Source: Silene latifolia (Eukaryota; Streptophyta; Magnoliopsida; Caryophyllales; Caryophyllaceae). Taken from it: a DNA stretch of 64,000 bases. The stretch lies in NCBI RefSeq assembly GCF_048544455.1, contig NC_133536.1, forward strand, positions 26,414,152-26,478,151, written 5' to 3'. Below the pieces are notes generated by a model. That model was not told the origin of the DNA. It ran no database searches and saw only the letters and a program-made list of their open reading frames with translations. The first letter of the stretch is position 1. Every line of letters begins with the position of its first letter. The translations under genes and the position numbers were made by a program. Shown piece by piece: positions 51,957 to 62,871 of the stretch.

Positions 51957-53507
51957 TGATAGGCTTATCGCGTACCTATGCAAAGATAAATTCCCTAAAC
52001 AACAAGTTAATGTAGCAATAGGGGTCGAACACAAGGAAACGGGAATTACTTCGTGAATTGTTATGGGTAGATTCTTATCAAGGTCGATTTCAATTTTGGT
52101 TTGGTTTGGTTTGATGATTAATAACAATTATGATGTAAATTATATAATAAAAGGGAGTCTAAGGGGTTCGGGTCACACATGCAAAGATAAACATATGAAC
52201 ATGATAAACTTGGTACTAATAACATTGTCAATTGCTTAGGCTTAAAGATACCCATCTTACGATATTAGCATCAACCATAGACCGGGTCCTAGAGAAACTC
52301 TCGTCCATGACTAGGTCGTCCTACTATACATGCTTAGTCTAATTCAATTCCGTGCCTCTCGACTTATAGAACGAATAAACAAACTTAATCAAATGAATAG
52401 GGCCCCAGACAAAGATTAAACATTGTGGCGATAGAAGCAATATGAACAATATTATTTTTAACTTATTTTATCATGTTACATATTTGATTATTGCATGGCT
52501 CCCCTAGCCCTTAGACTAAGAGAATTAGCTACTCATACTAAAATGTAAATTGCAAACTAGATTATAGGAAATGCTAAACATGGTTGTATGATTTATATTA
52601 ATTGGATGATATAATAACATGAGAAAAGAACAATGCTAATGTAAAATGGAATGCTTGATTATAAACTATGTGGTAACTAAAATAGAAATGTAAAGTTGCA
52701 AACTAGAAATAGAAATACCTTAATAATATAGAACTTGTATGGAAGAACAATGTATAACCAAGAACTTGAAATAACTTAGAACCAAATGTTTGAACAACTA
52801 CAAGATTAACTAATTTGTAAACTAATATGAAAATTATAGAGAGAATTATAATGCTTAAGGCTATTGTAAACTAAAACTTGGACGTAAAATTCGATGCCTA
52901 AGACCTCGGAGCACCTCTCCTATTTATAGGAGAGGAAGAGAAACGTAAATGGGCTAGATGCATGCGGCCCCGATCGGGGTTAGGTGGCCCCGATCGGGGT
53001 TAGGTGGCCCCGATCGGGGTCGTGTGTTTCCGGGCATTTTCTCTTAATTCCTCACTTAATTTCTTGAGGAATCCAATGTTTGCGATAAATGCTCCTTAAT
53101 GCACCCGGTTAATGCTTCATAAATCTTTCATTGAGCATCTAAATGAGCATCCTAAGCTTGTTAGAATCCTAAGCTTTTTCATCTTGACTTGGACTTGATC
53201 ATTGGGCCTTGACTTTGATTGTTGGCAACATTTGCAATTCTCACTTCAATCCAACAAATCTTCATGCAAACACCCATCCAAACACTCCCATGATAGTCCA
53301 ATGTTAGGCCTTGTTTAACTTAGTGAACTTGGTGTATAAAATGGTAGGAAAAAGCCTCTAAATGCTTAGATTCCTACAAAACCGTAACAAACACAACAAT
53401 ACACCTAGAACACAAGATTAGCTCAAATATATACTAATTAAAGTACGACGAACAATAGAAACCGAGCTAAAATGAGGGGTAAAAGTATATAAAATATACA
53501 CTTAACA
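51957..53507 (-). repeat. Element B LTR, right (5' LTR in element sense)
   Basis: 1551 bp. Has three copies of the GGCCCCGATCGGGGT-TAGGT unit (52970-53022) against two in the other LTR. Confidence 0.94.
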
Positions 53508-53512
53508 GTGTG

Positions 53513-54305
53513 ACTCCGTGCATTGTGATAGGACCATAGTTAGGTGGTCCAAGCAAGCTTCAAAATTGTCTCCATGGACGGTGAAGTCGTCCATGAAGAC
53601 CTCTAAGACTCTTTCTACTAGATCCAAGAAAAGACTCACCATGCAACGTTGAAATGTACCCGGAGCGTTACACAAACCGAAGGGCATCCTTCGGTATGCA
53701 TATGTTTCGAAGGGGCATGTGAATGTTGTCTTGGATTGATCCTCCGGACATATGGGAATTTGAAAGTATCCGGAATATCCGTCCAAGAAAGAATAGAATT
53801 CCTTCCCCCCTAGCCTCTCTCGCATTTGGTCTAGAAAGGGTAAAGGGAAATGGTCTTTGAATGTCACGGCATTTAGGAGGCGATAATCGATGCAAACTCG
53901 CCACCCGGTTTGAATCCGGGTGGGAATTAAAGCTCTTTCTTTGCCCTCGATTACCGTCACACCACCCTTTTTAGGTATACATTGAGTGGGACTTACCCAT
54001 TGAGAATCGCTAATGGGGTAGATGATTCTCATTTGAAGCAATTTGATGATCTCTTCCTTCACAACCTACATCATTGGTGGGTTCAATCTTCTTTGTGGTT
54101 GCCTCACCGGTTTTGCCTCTCCCTCCAACCGGATCTTGTGCATGCAAATGCTTGTGCTTATACCTTTGAGATCCGCAATGCTCCACCCAAAAGCTTCTTT
54201 GTATTTGTGCAATACACCCACCAATTTCTTTTCTTGGTCACTCTCAAGTTGGTTGGAGATTATGAGGGGTAGAGTGTTGTTTTCCCCAAGAAAAACGTAC
54301 TTCAA
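53513..54305 (-). pseudogene. Element A reverse transcriptase, N-terminal part
   Basis: Carries the RT fingers and palm: WSIADLKGIS, SQWVSPTQCIPKKGG, WRVCIDYRLLNAVTFKDHFP, FYSFLDGYSGYFQIPI, YAYRRMPFGLCNAPGTFQ and the catalytic FMDDFTVHG. One in-frame TAG (54068-54066) occurs before VVKEEIIKL. The frame is cut by element B at the GTGTG duplication and resumes at 45460. Confidence 0.92.
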
Positions 54306-54379
54306 GTGGTCGGGAAGTGGTTTTAGATTGGGGGTGGGTGGCTTAATGATGGATGGAAGTGGTCTTTCAAGGGAGGCCT

Positions 54380-55639
54380 CTAGAGGAATAAATTTAGCTT
54401 GATAATCATAAGAGGAAGAAGAAAAACAAGCTTCGGTGGAGATGGGGACTGCGCTGGTGAGCTGCGCAGGCTGCGCCGTGCTGCGCAGGCTGCGCTCTGG
54501 CTCGGGATTTCCTTCTCAATTTCCCTCATTTCTTCCTCTTCCTTAGATTCTTCCAAGGGTTCTTCCTTCTCCAATTCCTCTATACTTTCCTGCACATCAT
54601 GAGACAACAAAAACCGCAACCCTTCTTTCTCGACATTGTTAGTGAGGGCCACTTCAAGTGGGTCCCTATGATTCAATTGGTAAACTCGATTTGCCAAAGG
54701 TTCAATTTTATCAAGAAAGTAGCAAAAGCTCAAATCATCGGCCTTTTTCATCGTCTCATACACATTATACTTCAAAACTTTCCCTTCAAATTCCATGGTC
54801 AAAGCTCCATCATACATGTCAAGTTTGGTTTTGGAGGTTCTCATAAAAAGCCTCCCTAGCAAGAGGGGTGTAGCCTTAGAGTCCGGTTCCATGTCCAAAA
54901 CATAAAAATCGGCCGGAAATATGAATTTATCAACCTCTACCAACACAATTTCTACAAGACCTTTGGGGTGAATTGTAGAGCGGTCCGCTAATTGGATCAC
55001 AACATTGGTCTTAGACAAGGGAGGCAATTCTAAAGTCTCGTAAATGGAATAAGGCATGACATTAATATAGGACCCCGAGTCTAGCATAGCTCTAGCAAAA
55101 GCTTTGCCTCCAATTGAGCACGGTATAGTTAGCATGCCCGAGTCATCGCACTTTTTGGGAAGATTTTGTTTGAAAATTGCCGAGACATGCCTACTAACCG
55201 TGACTCTTTCAACTCCTTTCCTTGGCTTCCGTTTAGGGGTGAAAAGTTCTTTGAGAAACTTTGCATACCTAGGAACGGTTTTGATGATAGTAAAAAGAGG
55301 GATGTTGACCTCACATTTCCTAAAAGTTTCATAAAGATCGGAGTCTTTATCAAACTTCTTGGGATTTGTGAGGGCACTTGGGAATGGTACCTCCGGTTCA
55401 TATTCCTTTTCAATCTCTTCAAGTTGATCCTTTGTGTTGGTGCTTCCTTCCTTTCCTTTGTCAATGCTCAAAGGACTCTTTTCTTTTTCCTCATTGGCTT
55501 TTGAAGATGACCCTTTCTCTTGTTCAACCACAAGCTCTTCTTCAATTTTTTCTTCAATGTCAATAACCCTTTCATGTGACTTGCCCCTTCTCTTTTTCTT
55601 GGGAGGGGATTCTAAAGTTCTCCCCTTCCTCAACGTCAT
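54380..55639 (-). pseudogene. Element A gag C-terminus and protease region
   Basis: A 419-codon frame, MTLRKGRTLE to LNLFL. Contains a highly charged stretch, then the retropepsin-like part (MLTIPCSIGGKAFARAMLDS, GSYINVMPYSI, LLLGRLFMRTSKTKLDMYDG). The C-terminal residues RRSLRSSPAQSPSPP are encoded by two GCGCAGGCTGCGC palindromes (54463-54497). The segment 55640-56145 upstream links it to gag but in a broken frame. Confidence 0.85.
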
Positions 55640-57045
55640 AGCACTAGCATTTTCTCAAGGAGGAAATATAGTGGAGGGAATAGAAGTTGAGTTCCTTTGA
55701 TTTTGCTTGGCAAGTTCTTGGGCAATTTGGCCAAGTTAAACTTCAAGGTTGGCAACCTTGGCATCACTAACACTCTTGTCGGCATCAATCTTGTCAAACC
55801 TCTTATTTGTTTTAACTTGCTCTTGCAAAATGTTTTTAAGCAAGTCTTGAACACTTGGTTCCTTTTGAGAATTGGTGTTGTTACCTTGATTCCAAATTGG
55901 GATGATTGACCTTGGTTTTGGTTCCTACCTTGATTGTTGAAATTCCCATTCCTATTTCCTTGAGAATTTGAGCCTTGACCTTGTCGGGAATTTTGGTCCC
56001 TCAAGTGGTTGAATTGGCCATTCACAAAGCTCTTTGAGGTGTCACCACCCCAACCAAGTCGAGGGTTGTCTCTACTCCCAACATTGTAAGTGTTGCCACT
56101 AGGATCATAGTTGTAATATCCTCCCCCGGAAGGATTCCTAGCATTTTAATTCCCATAACCCATTGCACTCACATTTTCCACACCAATTCCTTCTTCAATC
56201 ATAATGGGGCAAACTTCCTCCAAATGAGGACCTTGGCAATAGTTGCACTCCACTTGATTCCCTTTACCCCCATCTTTGTTTGGATTGTTCACCAACATAT
56301 TCTTCACTAGGGGAGTTAAGTCATTCACACTTTGCTCAAGATTTTGAGTAGATGAGGAATAGGTTCCCATTGATGATGCATTCCTTGTTCCTCTTTGAGT
56401 TCTTCCATAATTCCTCGTAGTTGAGGCAAGTTTCTCAATGATTTCCTTGGCATCCACTATGGAAAAATTCTCCAAACCTCCTCCGGTAGCGGAATTGACC
56501 ATCCTTTGATCATCTTGACCTAACCCTTCATAAAAGTTCACAAGGAGATCGTCATCACTCAACCCGTGGTATGGGCATTGAGCCACCAACTTCTTAAACC
56601 TCTCCCAATACTCATACATGGTTTCTCCATTGGGGTCTTGTTTTATGGTGGTAATGGCTTTCTTTGCACGGTTGTGGCGTAAATCGGGGTAAAAAATTTC
56701 AAGGAAAGCCGCCTTCATTTCCTTCCAAGTTCTTATAGATCCCGGAGCAAGATAAAAGAGCCAATCTTTGGCCGAATCCAACAAAGAAAATGGGAAGGCC
56801 CGTAGTTTGAATTGATCCTCCGTCACCCCATTCGGAATGGCACCTTCACACATCATGTGAAATTCCGAAAGGTGACGGTTTGGGTCATTCCCCGCATGGC
56901 CATGGAACTTAGGCAAGTTATGAATAAAGAAGCCTTTGAGTTCGAAATTTGCATTGGCTCCTAAAGGGGGGTAGGTAATGCACAAGGGTTGTTCATCATA
57001 ATTCCTTGCTCTTATCTCCCGGATGGTTCTCGTGTCATTTGCCAT
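55640..57045 (-). pseudogene. Element A gag
   Basis: ATG at 57045 (MANDTRTIREIRARNY). The gag domain is clear: FFIHNLPKFHGHAGNDPNRH, FPFSLLDSAKDWLFYL, WKEMKAAFLEIFYPDLRHN, MYEYWERFKKLVAQCPYHG. A partial zinc-knuckle-like CNYCQGPHLEEVCP follows near residue 275. The frame stops with TAA at 56148-56146, after GYGN; the same frame continues beyond it (Asn/Gln-rich) and then shifts near 55890, so gag and protease are no longer joined. Confidence 0.9.
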
Positions 57046-57333
57046 AGAGGGATACTCTACTTCAATCGGATTTACTTCAATAGGCTCTTCCGAAGGTGTT
57101 TCTTCTACTCGATGTTCTCTTTGTGCTCTTTAGTACCAAGGATTGGTAAATAACCACGAATATGCTCCAAAAGAGCCCTCTTCCACGGGGGTTGATTCAC
57201 CGTTTTGAAAGGGACTAAACATAAACCTTTGCACTACACACACAAGTTAGAACTTCCACTTACTTTCAAGAATAAAGAGAAGAGAAATAACTAATATGTA
57301 ATTAACAATCAAGCCTTTAGCTATGTTGCCCTT
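57046..57333. other. Element A leader
   Basis: Non-coding region between PBS and gag ATG; nothing else seen. Confidence 0.6.
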
Positions 57334-57350
57334 CCTCGGCAACGGCGCCA
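57334..57350 (-). promoter_or_regulatory. Element A primer-binding site
   Basis: Minus strand TGGCGCCGTTGCCGAGG, five bases from the LTR edge, Athila-type. Confidence 0.87.
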
Positions 57351-57355
57351 AAATT

Positions 57356-58895
57356 TGACTCAGTGAAAACTAGGTCGTTAAAATACTAGAAATAACCTAT
57401 CAAATTAACAATTTATAAACCAAACTCAACTCTACACTATGCTATTAAGGATAGTAGTAAAGGAAAGTAAGGGTCGAACCCAAGAGAAGGGATTTAAGAC
57501 TAAAAACTTGAATTGTAAACTATTGACTACTAAGTAGGTCTCTACTACTAATTAAGATCCTAATGACAATTCAAACTTAACAAAAGGCACTAATCACAAA
57601 TAATGGGTATTAACAAAGGTCAACTAGTAGGAAACATAGATGAAAAAGGATTGGTTTTGGGAAACAAACATGGGAATAAGAGTAAAGATTGAAGATCTTC
57701 CTATTGAGACGATTTCACAAACAACTAGTATGCAAGATTCAATATAAAGGGGAAAACTTGATGTAATTCTCTCTTAGTTACCCAACAATGGTAAAGCTTG
57801 ACTCTTTTTACTCTCTTACAAATATCTACCCAATACTATCACCTCAAGATGTTGATACATGTAAATTAAACCATCTACATATACCCTTCAAGCTTAAGCA
57901 ACAAATCATTAAACCATAAAAAGAGACTAAGCATGAGCATTAAGAATTTGCCAAAAAATGAAGCTAGGATCAATTCCTCATAAGATTAAACCATACAAAT
58001 GAGCAAAAGACATGGACTTTCCTATTTCTTGTATAAATCATTTAAACCAAATCAACAAACAACAAACTTGCTTCAACAATCCCAACTAAATTAAACCATT
58101 TCCTTAGGATTTGCACTAGTCAAGTAAATAACATGCAAGGATGATCAAACCAAACATTCTATTACTCAACATAAGAAATTAAGCACAAGAAAAGAGCATT
58201 AGATAAATTAAGAGAGGTTTAAGAGTCTTACAATACCAATGTTCTATACTTTGATCAAATTACATCAAGAAAAGGAAAGATTAGCCTTCCATCTTCTTAG
58301 AAAAACCCAAGAAATGAAGAAAGATTAACATCCAAAGCTAAAATATTACAACTTTTACCCAAAATAAAGTGTTCTTCCTACTACAAGTTTCTAGAGATTA
58401 TTCAATAATTAGGTGATAACTAGGTCTTCAAAAATGAGGAGTATATATAGGGGTTCACTCCTTTCTAGGTTAAATCCTCCAAAAACAAGCCCAAAACCTG
58501 ATTTGCTTAACTAAGCCCGTCTTTAAAATAACCTGGCGCAGGAAACTCTGAAAGCTGCGCAGGAATGTGGCGCAGGCTGCGCCCCAGCTCGAGACTCCCC
58601 TATCAACTTCCAAGTTTTGCTTGCTTCTTTACTTTCCAAACTTCACTCGTCATTGCTTGCTTGAGACGGACTTCTTATCTTGGTTGAAACAACATGAAAT
58701 CTTCACCTTGACTCTTTGATACGGTTGCTTCCTTTGCCTCAAAAGGTGATCAATTCAAGACTAAGTCCTTTGTGACCCAAACTACGAAGAAATAGTGTAA
58801 GCCGGTATGTCCGAAATTAACGCATAACTTGGCTCCAACATTTGAATAAACAACCTAAAATTATCACCCTAGACACGAATTATTTGATACTATCA
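57356..58895 (-). repeat. Element A LTR, right (5' LTR in element sense)
   Basis: 1540 bp; one GCGCAGGCTGCGC palindrome (58571-58583) plus flanking GCGCAGG copies. Confidence 0.93.
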
Positions 58896-58900
58896 GCCAC

Positions 58901-59390
58901 CTAGCAATAAATTATTTTTTAATCCACTCTTTTTTCCTTCTTTAAAAAAAACCAAAATCGGATTAGTAATCCCTGTTCTTTTACTCCACCCACATATGAA
59001 TCAACTACATATACAATTTTCAAAATATCATCTTCCCCATTTTTTTGCCAAAATGTCTTTGGATTGCCGATGTCCGCGTTGAAATATATTTCTATTTATA
59101 CAATATAGTTAAATGGCTAGCTAAATCATCTATAAGATACCATTAAAAGACTAACTTGAGTAATATTTAATTGTCATGTGACAACTCTCAAAAACCTTCT
59201 AATATGCTATAATATTTCATGTCTAATTAAGTTCTAATAATAATAATACTAATAGTAACACATTCAAGATGTTTTTATTATGCATTTACTCCACTTTTGT
59301 TTTTCCTCTTCTTTCATTCATTGTAAGTTCGTAACCTAATTTCAACCTTTCATCTTACTCTTGAATTCTTAATCTTAATGAATGTTATAG

Positions 59391-59392
<2 letters not shown>
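58901..59392. other. Continuation of the Helitron-like region right of element A
   Basis: AT-rich; another Helitron-like 5' end TCTATAAGATACCATTAAAAG at 59129. No gene. Confidence 0.45.

Positions 59393-59463
<71 letters not shown>
59393..59463. repeat. (TA)n then (GA)n, left flank of element F
   Basis: TA units to 59442 pass directly into GA units, the mirror of the CT-TA arrangement at the right end of E2. Confidence 0.95.
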
Positions 59464-59465
<2 letters not shown>

Positions 59466-60867
59466 AGGGTTCTTATAAGGCCACTACATCTAATAAGGCC
59501 CTAAGTCCTTATAAGGGCCTTTGGATGGAAGGGATGGAGGGATGAGATTACATCTCATTCAAGGGTCACAAATGAACCTCCCTAATCTCCCTCCCTAATT
59601 GTGTATAACTCCACCTAATTGTGTACAACTCTTCCACCATTCTAATCTCCCAACTCACTTCCTCATTCACTCATTTCTCACATTCACCCTTTCTCTCTCA
59701 TTTTCTTCCCACCCTCTCTAAACAAAAAAAAAACCAAACTGATAAAAAAAAAACCCAAACTAAAACAAAACCAAACAAAATCAAACAAACAAAAAAAAAA
59801 ACCATGAAAAACCACACTGCCGCCTACCTCCACGAACCACCACACCCGACCACACCCTCCCTTACCACCACCACACCCCGACCACACCTGCCACGAACCA
59901 CAACCGCCACCACACTGCCGCCTACCTCCACCCGACCACACCTGCCACGACCACAACCGCCACCCTCCCTTACCACGAACCACAACCGCCACCCTCCTAC
60001 TCCCCCGTCCTTATTCCCTCATTATTCCGCCACCACCACTGCCGCCTACCTCCACCGCATCACACCACCACCATCCCACGACAAAACCACGACAAAAACC
60101 CACGACAACAACCCCGCCGCCACCATTCACGCCTCACCCTCATTCCGCCACCACCACTAAAACCCACGACAAAAACCCCGCAGCCACCATCACGCCTCAC
60201 CATTCACGCCTCACCATTCACGCCTCACCCTCATTCCGCCACCACCACTGTTCTTCATTTTCTTGTTCTTCATTTTTTCAGATTCACTTTTTTTTTTTTT
60301 TTTTTTGTTATTTGTTCTTTGTTCTTATTTGTTTTTGTTATTTGTTTGTTGTTATTTGGTTTTTGCTTACCATCACGCCTCACCATTCACTTTTTCAGAT
60401 TCACTTTTCCTTTTTTCTTTTTTGTTCATTTTTTTTGTTCTTCATTTTTTTATTTGGTTATTTTTGTAATTTTGGTTGTTATTGTTATTTTTGTAATTTT
60501 GGTTGTTATTGTTATTTTTGTATAACTTCATTCTTCATATCTTTGTTTTTGTTATTTTTTTTATTTTGTTATTGTTATTTGGTTTTGTTATTGTTATTTG
60601 ATTTTTTGGACTAAAGTCATACATCTTGTCTATTAAAGTTATACACTGCGTGCATTAGAGTTATACACACGATATTTAAATTAGGTTTTTTTTTATTGTT
60701 ATTTGGTTTATTTTAGATTTCGGGTTTGGTTGGGTTGTTGGTTTTTTGGTTTTATTATTGTTATTTGGTTTTTTGTTTTTGTTATTATGAGTTTTTTTGG
60801 TTTTTGTTATTATTATTTTTTTTCATATTTTTCATATTTATTGTTTGATTTTTTTACTATTTACGAC

Positions 60868-61443
60868 TAAAGTTATACATTTTATGACTAAAGTTATACA
60901 TTTTATGACCAAAGTTATACAAAAAAAGACTAAAGTTATACAAAAATTGGACTAAAGTTATACAAAAAATTGGACTAAAGTTATACAAAAATAAACAGAG
61001 TTATACAAAAATGAACCAAAGTTATACAAAAATGAACCAAAGTTATACAAAAATGGACCAAAGTTATACAAATATGGACTAAAGTTATACAAAAAAAGAC
61101 TGGAGTTATACAAAAATATACCAAAGTTATACAAAAAAAGACTAAAGTTATACAAAAATTGGACTAAAGTGATACAACAATGGACCAAAGTTATACAAAA
61201 ATGAACCAAAGTTATACAAAAATGGACCAAAGTTATACAAAAATGGACTAAAGTTATACAAAAAATTGGACTAAAGTTATACAAGAATGAACCAAAGTTA
61301 TACAAAAATGAACCAAAGTTATACAATAATCGACCAGAGTTATACAAAAATGCACCAAAGTTATACAAAAAATGGACTAAAGTTATACAAAAAATTGGAC
61401 TAAAGTTATACAAAAATTGGACTAAAGTTATACAAAAATGAAC
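60868..61443 (+). repeat. Element F minisatellite, left arm
   Basis: Units of ACCAAAGTTATACAAAAATGG, 21 bp with one-base slips, about 27 copies. Confidence 0.93.
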
Positions 61444-62045
61444 CACTTTAGTCCATTTTTGTATAACTTTGGTTCATTTTTGTATAACTTTGGTTCATTT
61501 TTGTATAACTTTAGTCCATTTTTGTATAACTTTGGTCCATTTTTGTATAACTTTAGTCCAATTTTTTGTATAACTTTGGTCCAATTTTTGTATAACTTTA
61601 GTCTTTTTTTGTATAACTTTGGTCTATTTTTGTATAACTTTGGTCTGTTTTTGTATAACTTTGGTCCATTTTTGTATAACTTTGGTCCATTTTTGTATAA
61701 CTTTGGTTCATTTTTGTATAACTTTGGTCCATTTTTGTATAACTTTAGTCTTTATTTGTATAACTTTATTCCTTATTTGTATAACTTTAGCCCATATTTG
61801 TATAACTTTAATCCATATTTGTATAACTTTGGTTCATTTTTGTATAACTTTGGTTCATTTTTGTATAACTTTGGTCCATTTTTGTATAACTTTAGTCCTT
61901 ATTTTTATAACTTTAGTCCTTATTTGTATAACTTTAGCCCATATTTGTATAACTTTAATCCATATTTGTATAACTTTGGTTCATTTTTGTATAACTTTGG
62001 TTCATTTTTGTATAACTTTAGTCCATTTTTGTATAAATTTAGTCA
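61444..62045 (-). repeat. Element F minisatellite, right (inverted) arm
   Basis: The same unit in reverse complement (CCATTTTTGTATAACTTTAGT), about 28 copies. The two arms meet at ACAAAAATGAACCACTTTAG (about 61433-61452). Confidence 0.93.
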
Positions 62046-62307
62046 ATTATAAGATTAAAATCAACAAATTATCAGAATTTTTATATGGCTAAGATTAAAA
62101 CAACAAATTTTGTGAAAAATATTTTAGTAGATCTTAGATGAAAAAAAAAGTATCTCATAAAAAAAAACGAGATTTAAAACTCGAAATCTTAAAAAAAAGT
62201 ATAACAAGAAGAGATTTGAGAAAATGAATATAAAACGAGAAGTAACAAAATAAAAGAAAATAAAAGACAACAACAAAAAATAAATGGGAAAAACAACTCA
62301 AAACATG

Positions 62308-62370
<63 letters not shown>

Positions 62371-62826
62371 TGGCGGCGGTGCGGTGGCGGCGGTGGTGGG
62401 TGGTGAGTTGGTGTCGGGTGGGATAGTGGTGGGTGGTGGTGAATGAGGAAGAGAAGAATGAATGATTTATTTGGGTTTTTTGATTTAATTGGATTTTTTG
62501 GGTTTTTTTATTTAATTGGATTTTTTGGGTTTTATTTATTTATTTGGGTTTTGGGTTTTTTATTTATTTGGATTTTTTGGGTTTTTATTTTTTGGGGTTT
62601 TAGAGAGAAGATGAGTTGTGTGATATGTGAGAAAAGTGGATGAGAGGAAAAGAAGTTATAGTGAATTAGTGATTAATTAGAAAGATTAGTGAAGGAGGAG
62701 AGAATGAGTGATATTAGTACATAAACACACTTTTGGAGGTTGATCTTGGCCATCCATCTCCCTCCATCCAATGGCTCATAATAGAACTTATGGACTCAAT
62801 ATAAATGTGGACCTTAGTTGATCTCT

Positions 62827-62830
<4 letters not shown>

Positions 62831-62868
<38 letters not shown>
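62831..62868. repeat. (TA)n between F and G
   Basis: Nineteen TA units lying between two terminal repeats that are reverse complements of each other. Confidence 0.93.

Positions 62869-62871
<3 letters not shown>

Larger units (their letters stand above)
45466..53507 (-). mobile_element. Element B: gag-protease-only Athila-related LTR element (TR-GAG-like)
   Basis: 8042 bp with LTRs starting TGATAGGCTTATCGCG and target duplication GTGTG (45461-45465, 53508-53512), inserted in the RT of element A. The PBS (TGGCGCCGTTGCC) is the same type as in A. Internally it has one long intact gag-protease frame and about 2 kb of non-coding DNA where RT and integrase would be. It should depend on another element's pol. 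LTRs are very similar (a few substitutions and two indels), so the insertion is recent. Confidence 0.92.
29440..58895 (-). mobile_element. Element A: Athila-type Ty3/gypsy retrotransposon with two nested insertions
   Basis: LTRs start TGACTC(G/A)GTGAAAAC and end GATACTATCA. Target duplication GCCAC at 29435-29439 and 58896-58900. Minus-strand order is LTR, PBS, gag, protease, RT, RNase H, integrase, spacer, env-position ORF, PPT, LTR. The PBS (TGGCGCCGTTGCCGAGG) and the extra ORF after integrase are Athila traits. Removing the copia element (33596-42352) and element B (45466-53507) leaves about 12.6 kb, a normal Athila size. Its ORFs carry several stops and frameshifts, so it is not autonomous now. 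Confidence 0.92.
59464..62830. mobile_element. Element F: TA-embedded element with palindromic minisatellite
   Basis: Left end GAGAAGGGTTCTTATAAGGCC; reverse complement of the right end GAGAAGAGATCAACTAAGG, with GAGTCCATAAGT and GGATGGAGGGA further in, both shared with D-family TIRs. Left and right ends match only patchily, so the pair may be chimeric. Interior: CCACC-rich block (59810-60240), T-rich block, inverted minisatellite arrays (60868-62045), a ~58-bp A-run (62310-62368), GGT-rich block, right end. The CCACC and GGT-rich blocks are complementary, giving the whole unit a fold-back layout. No transposase. Confidence 0.62.
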
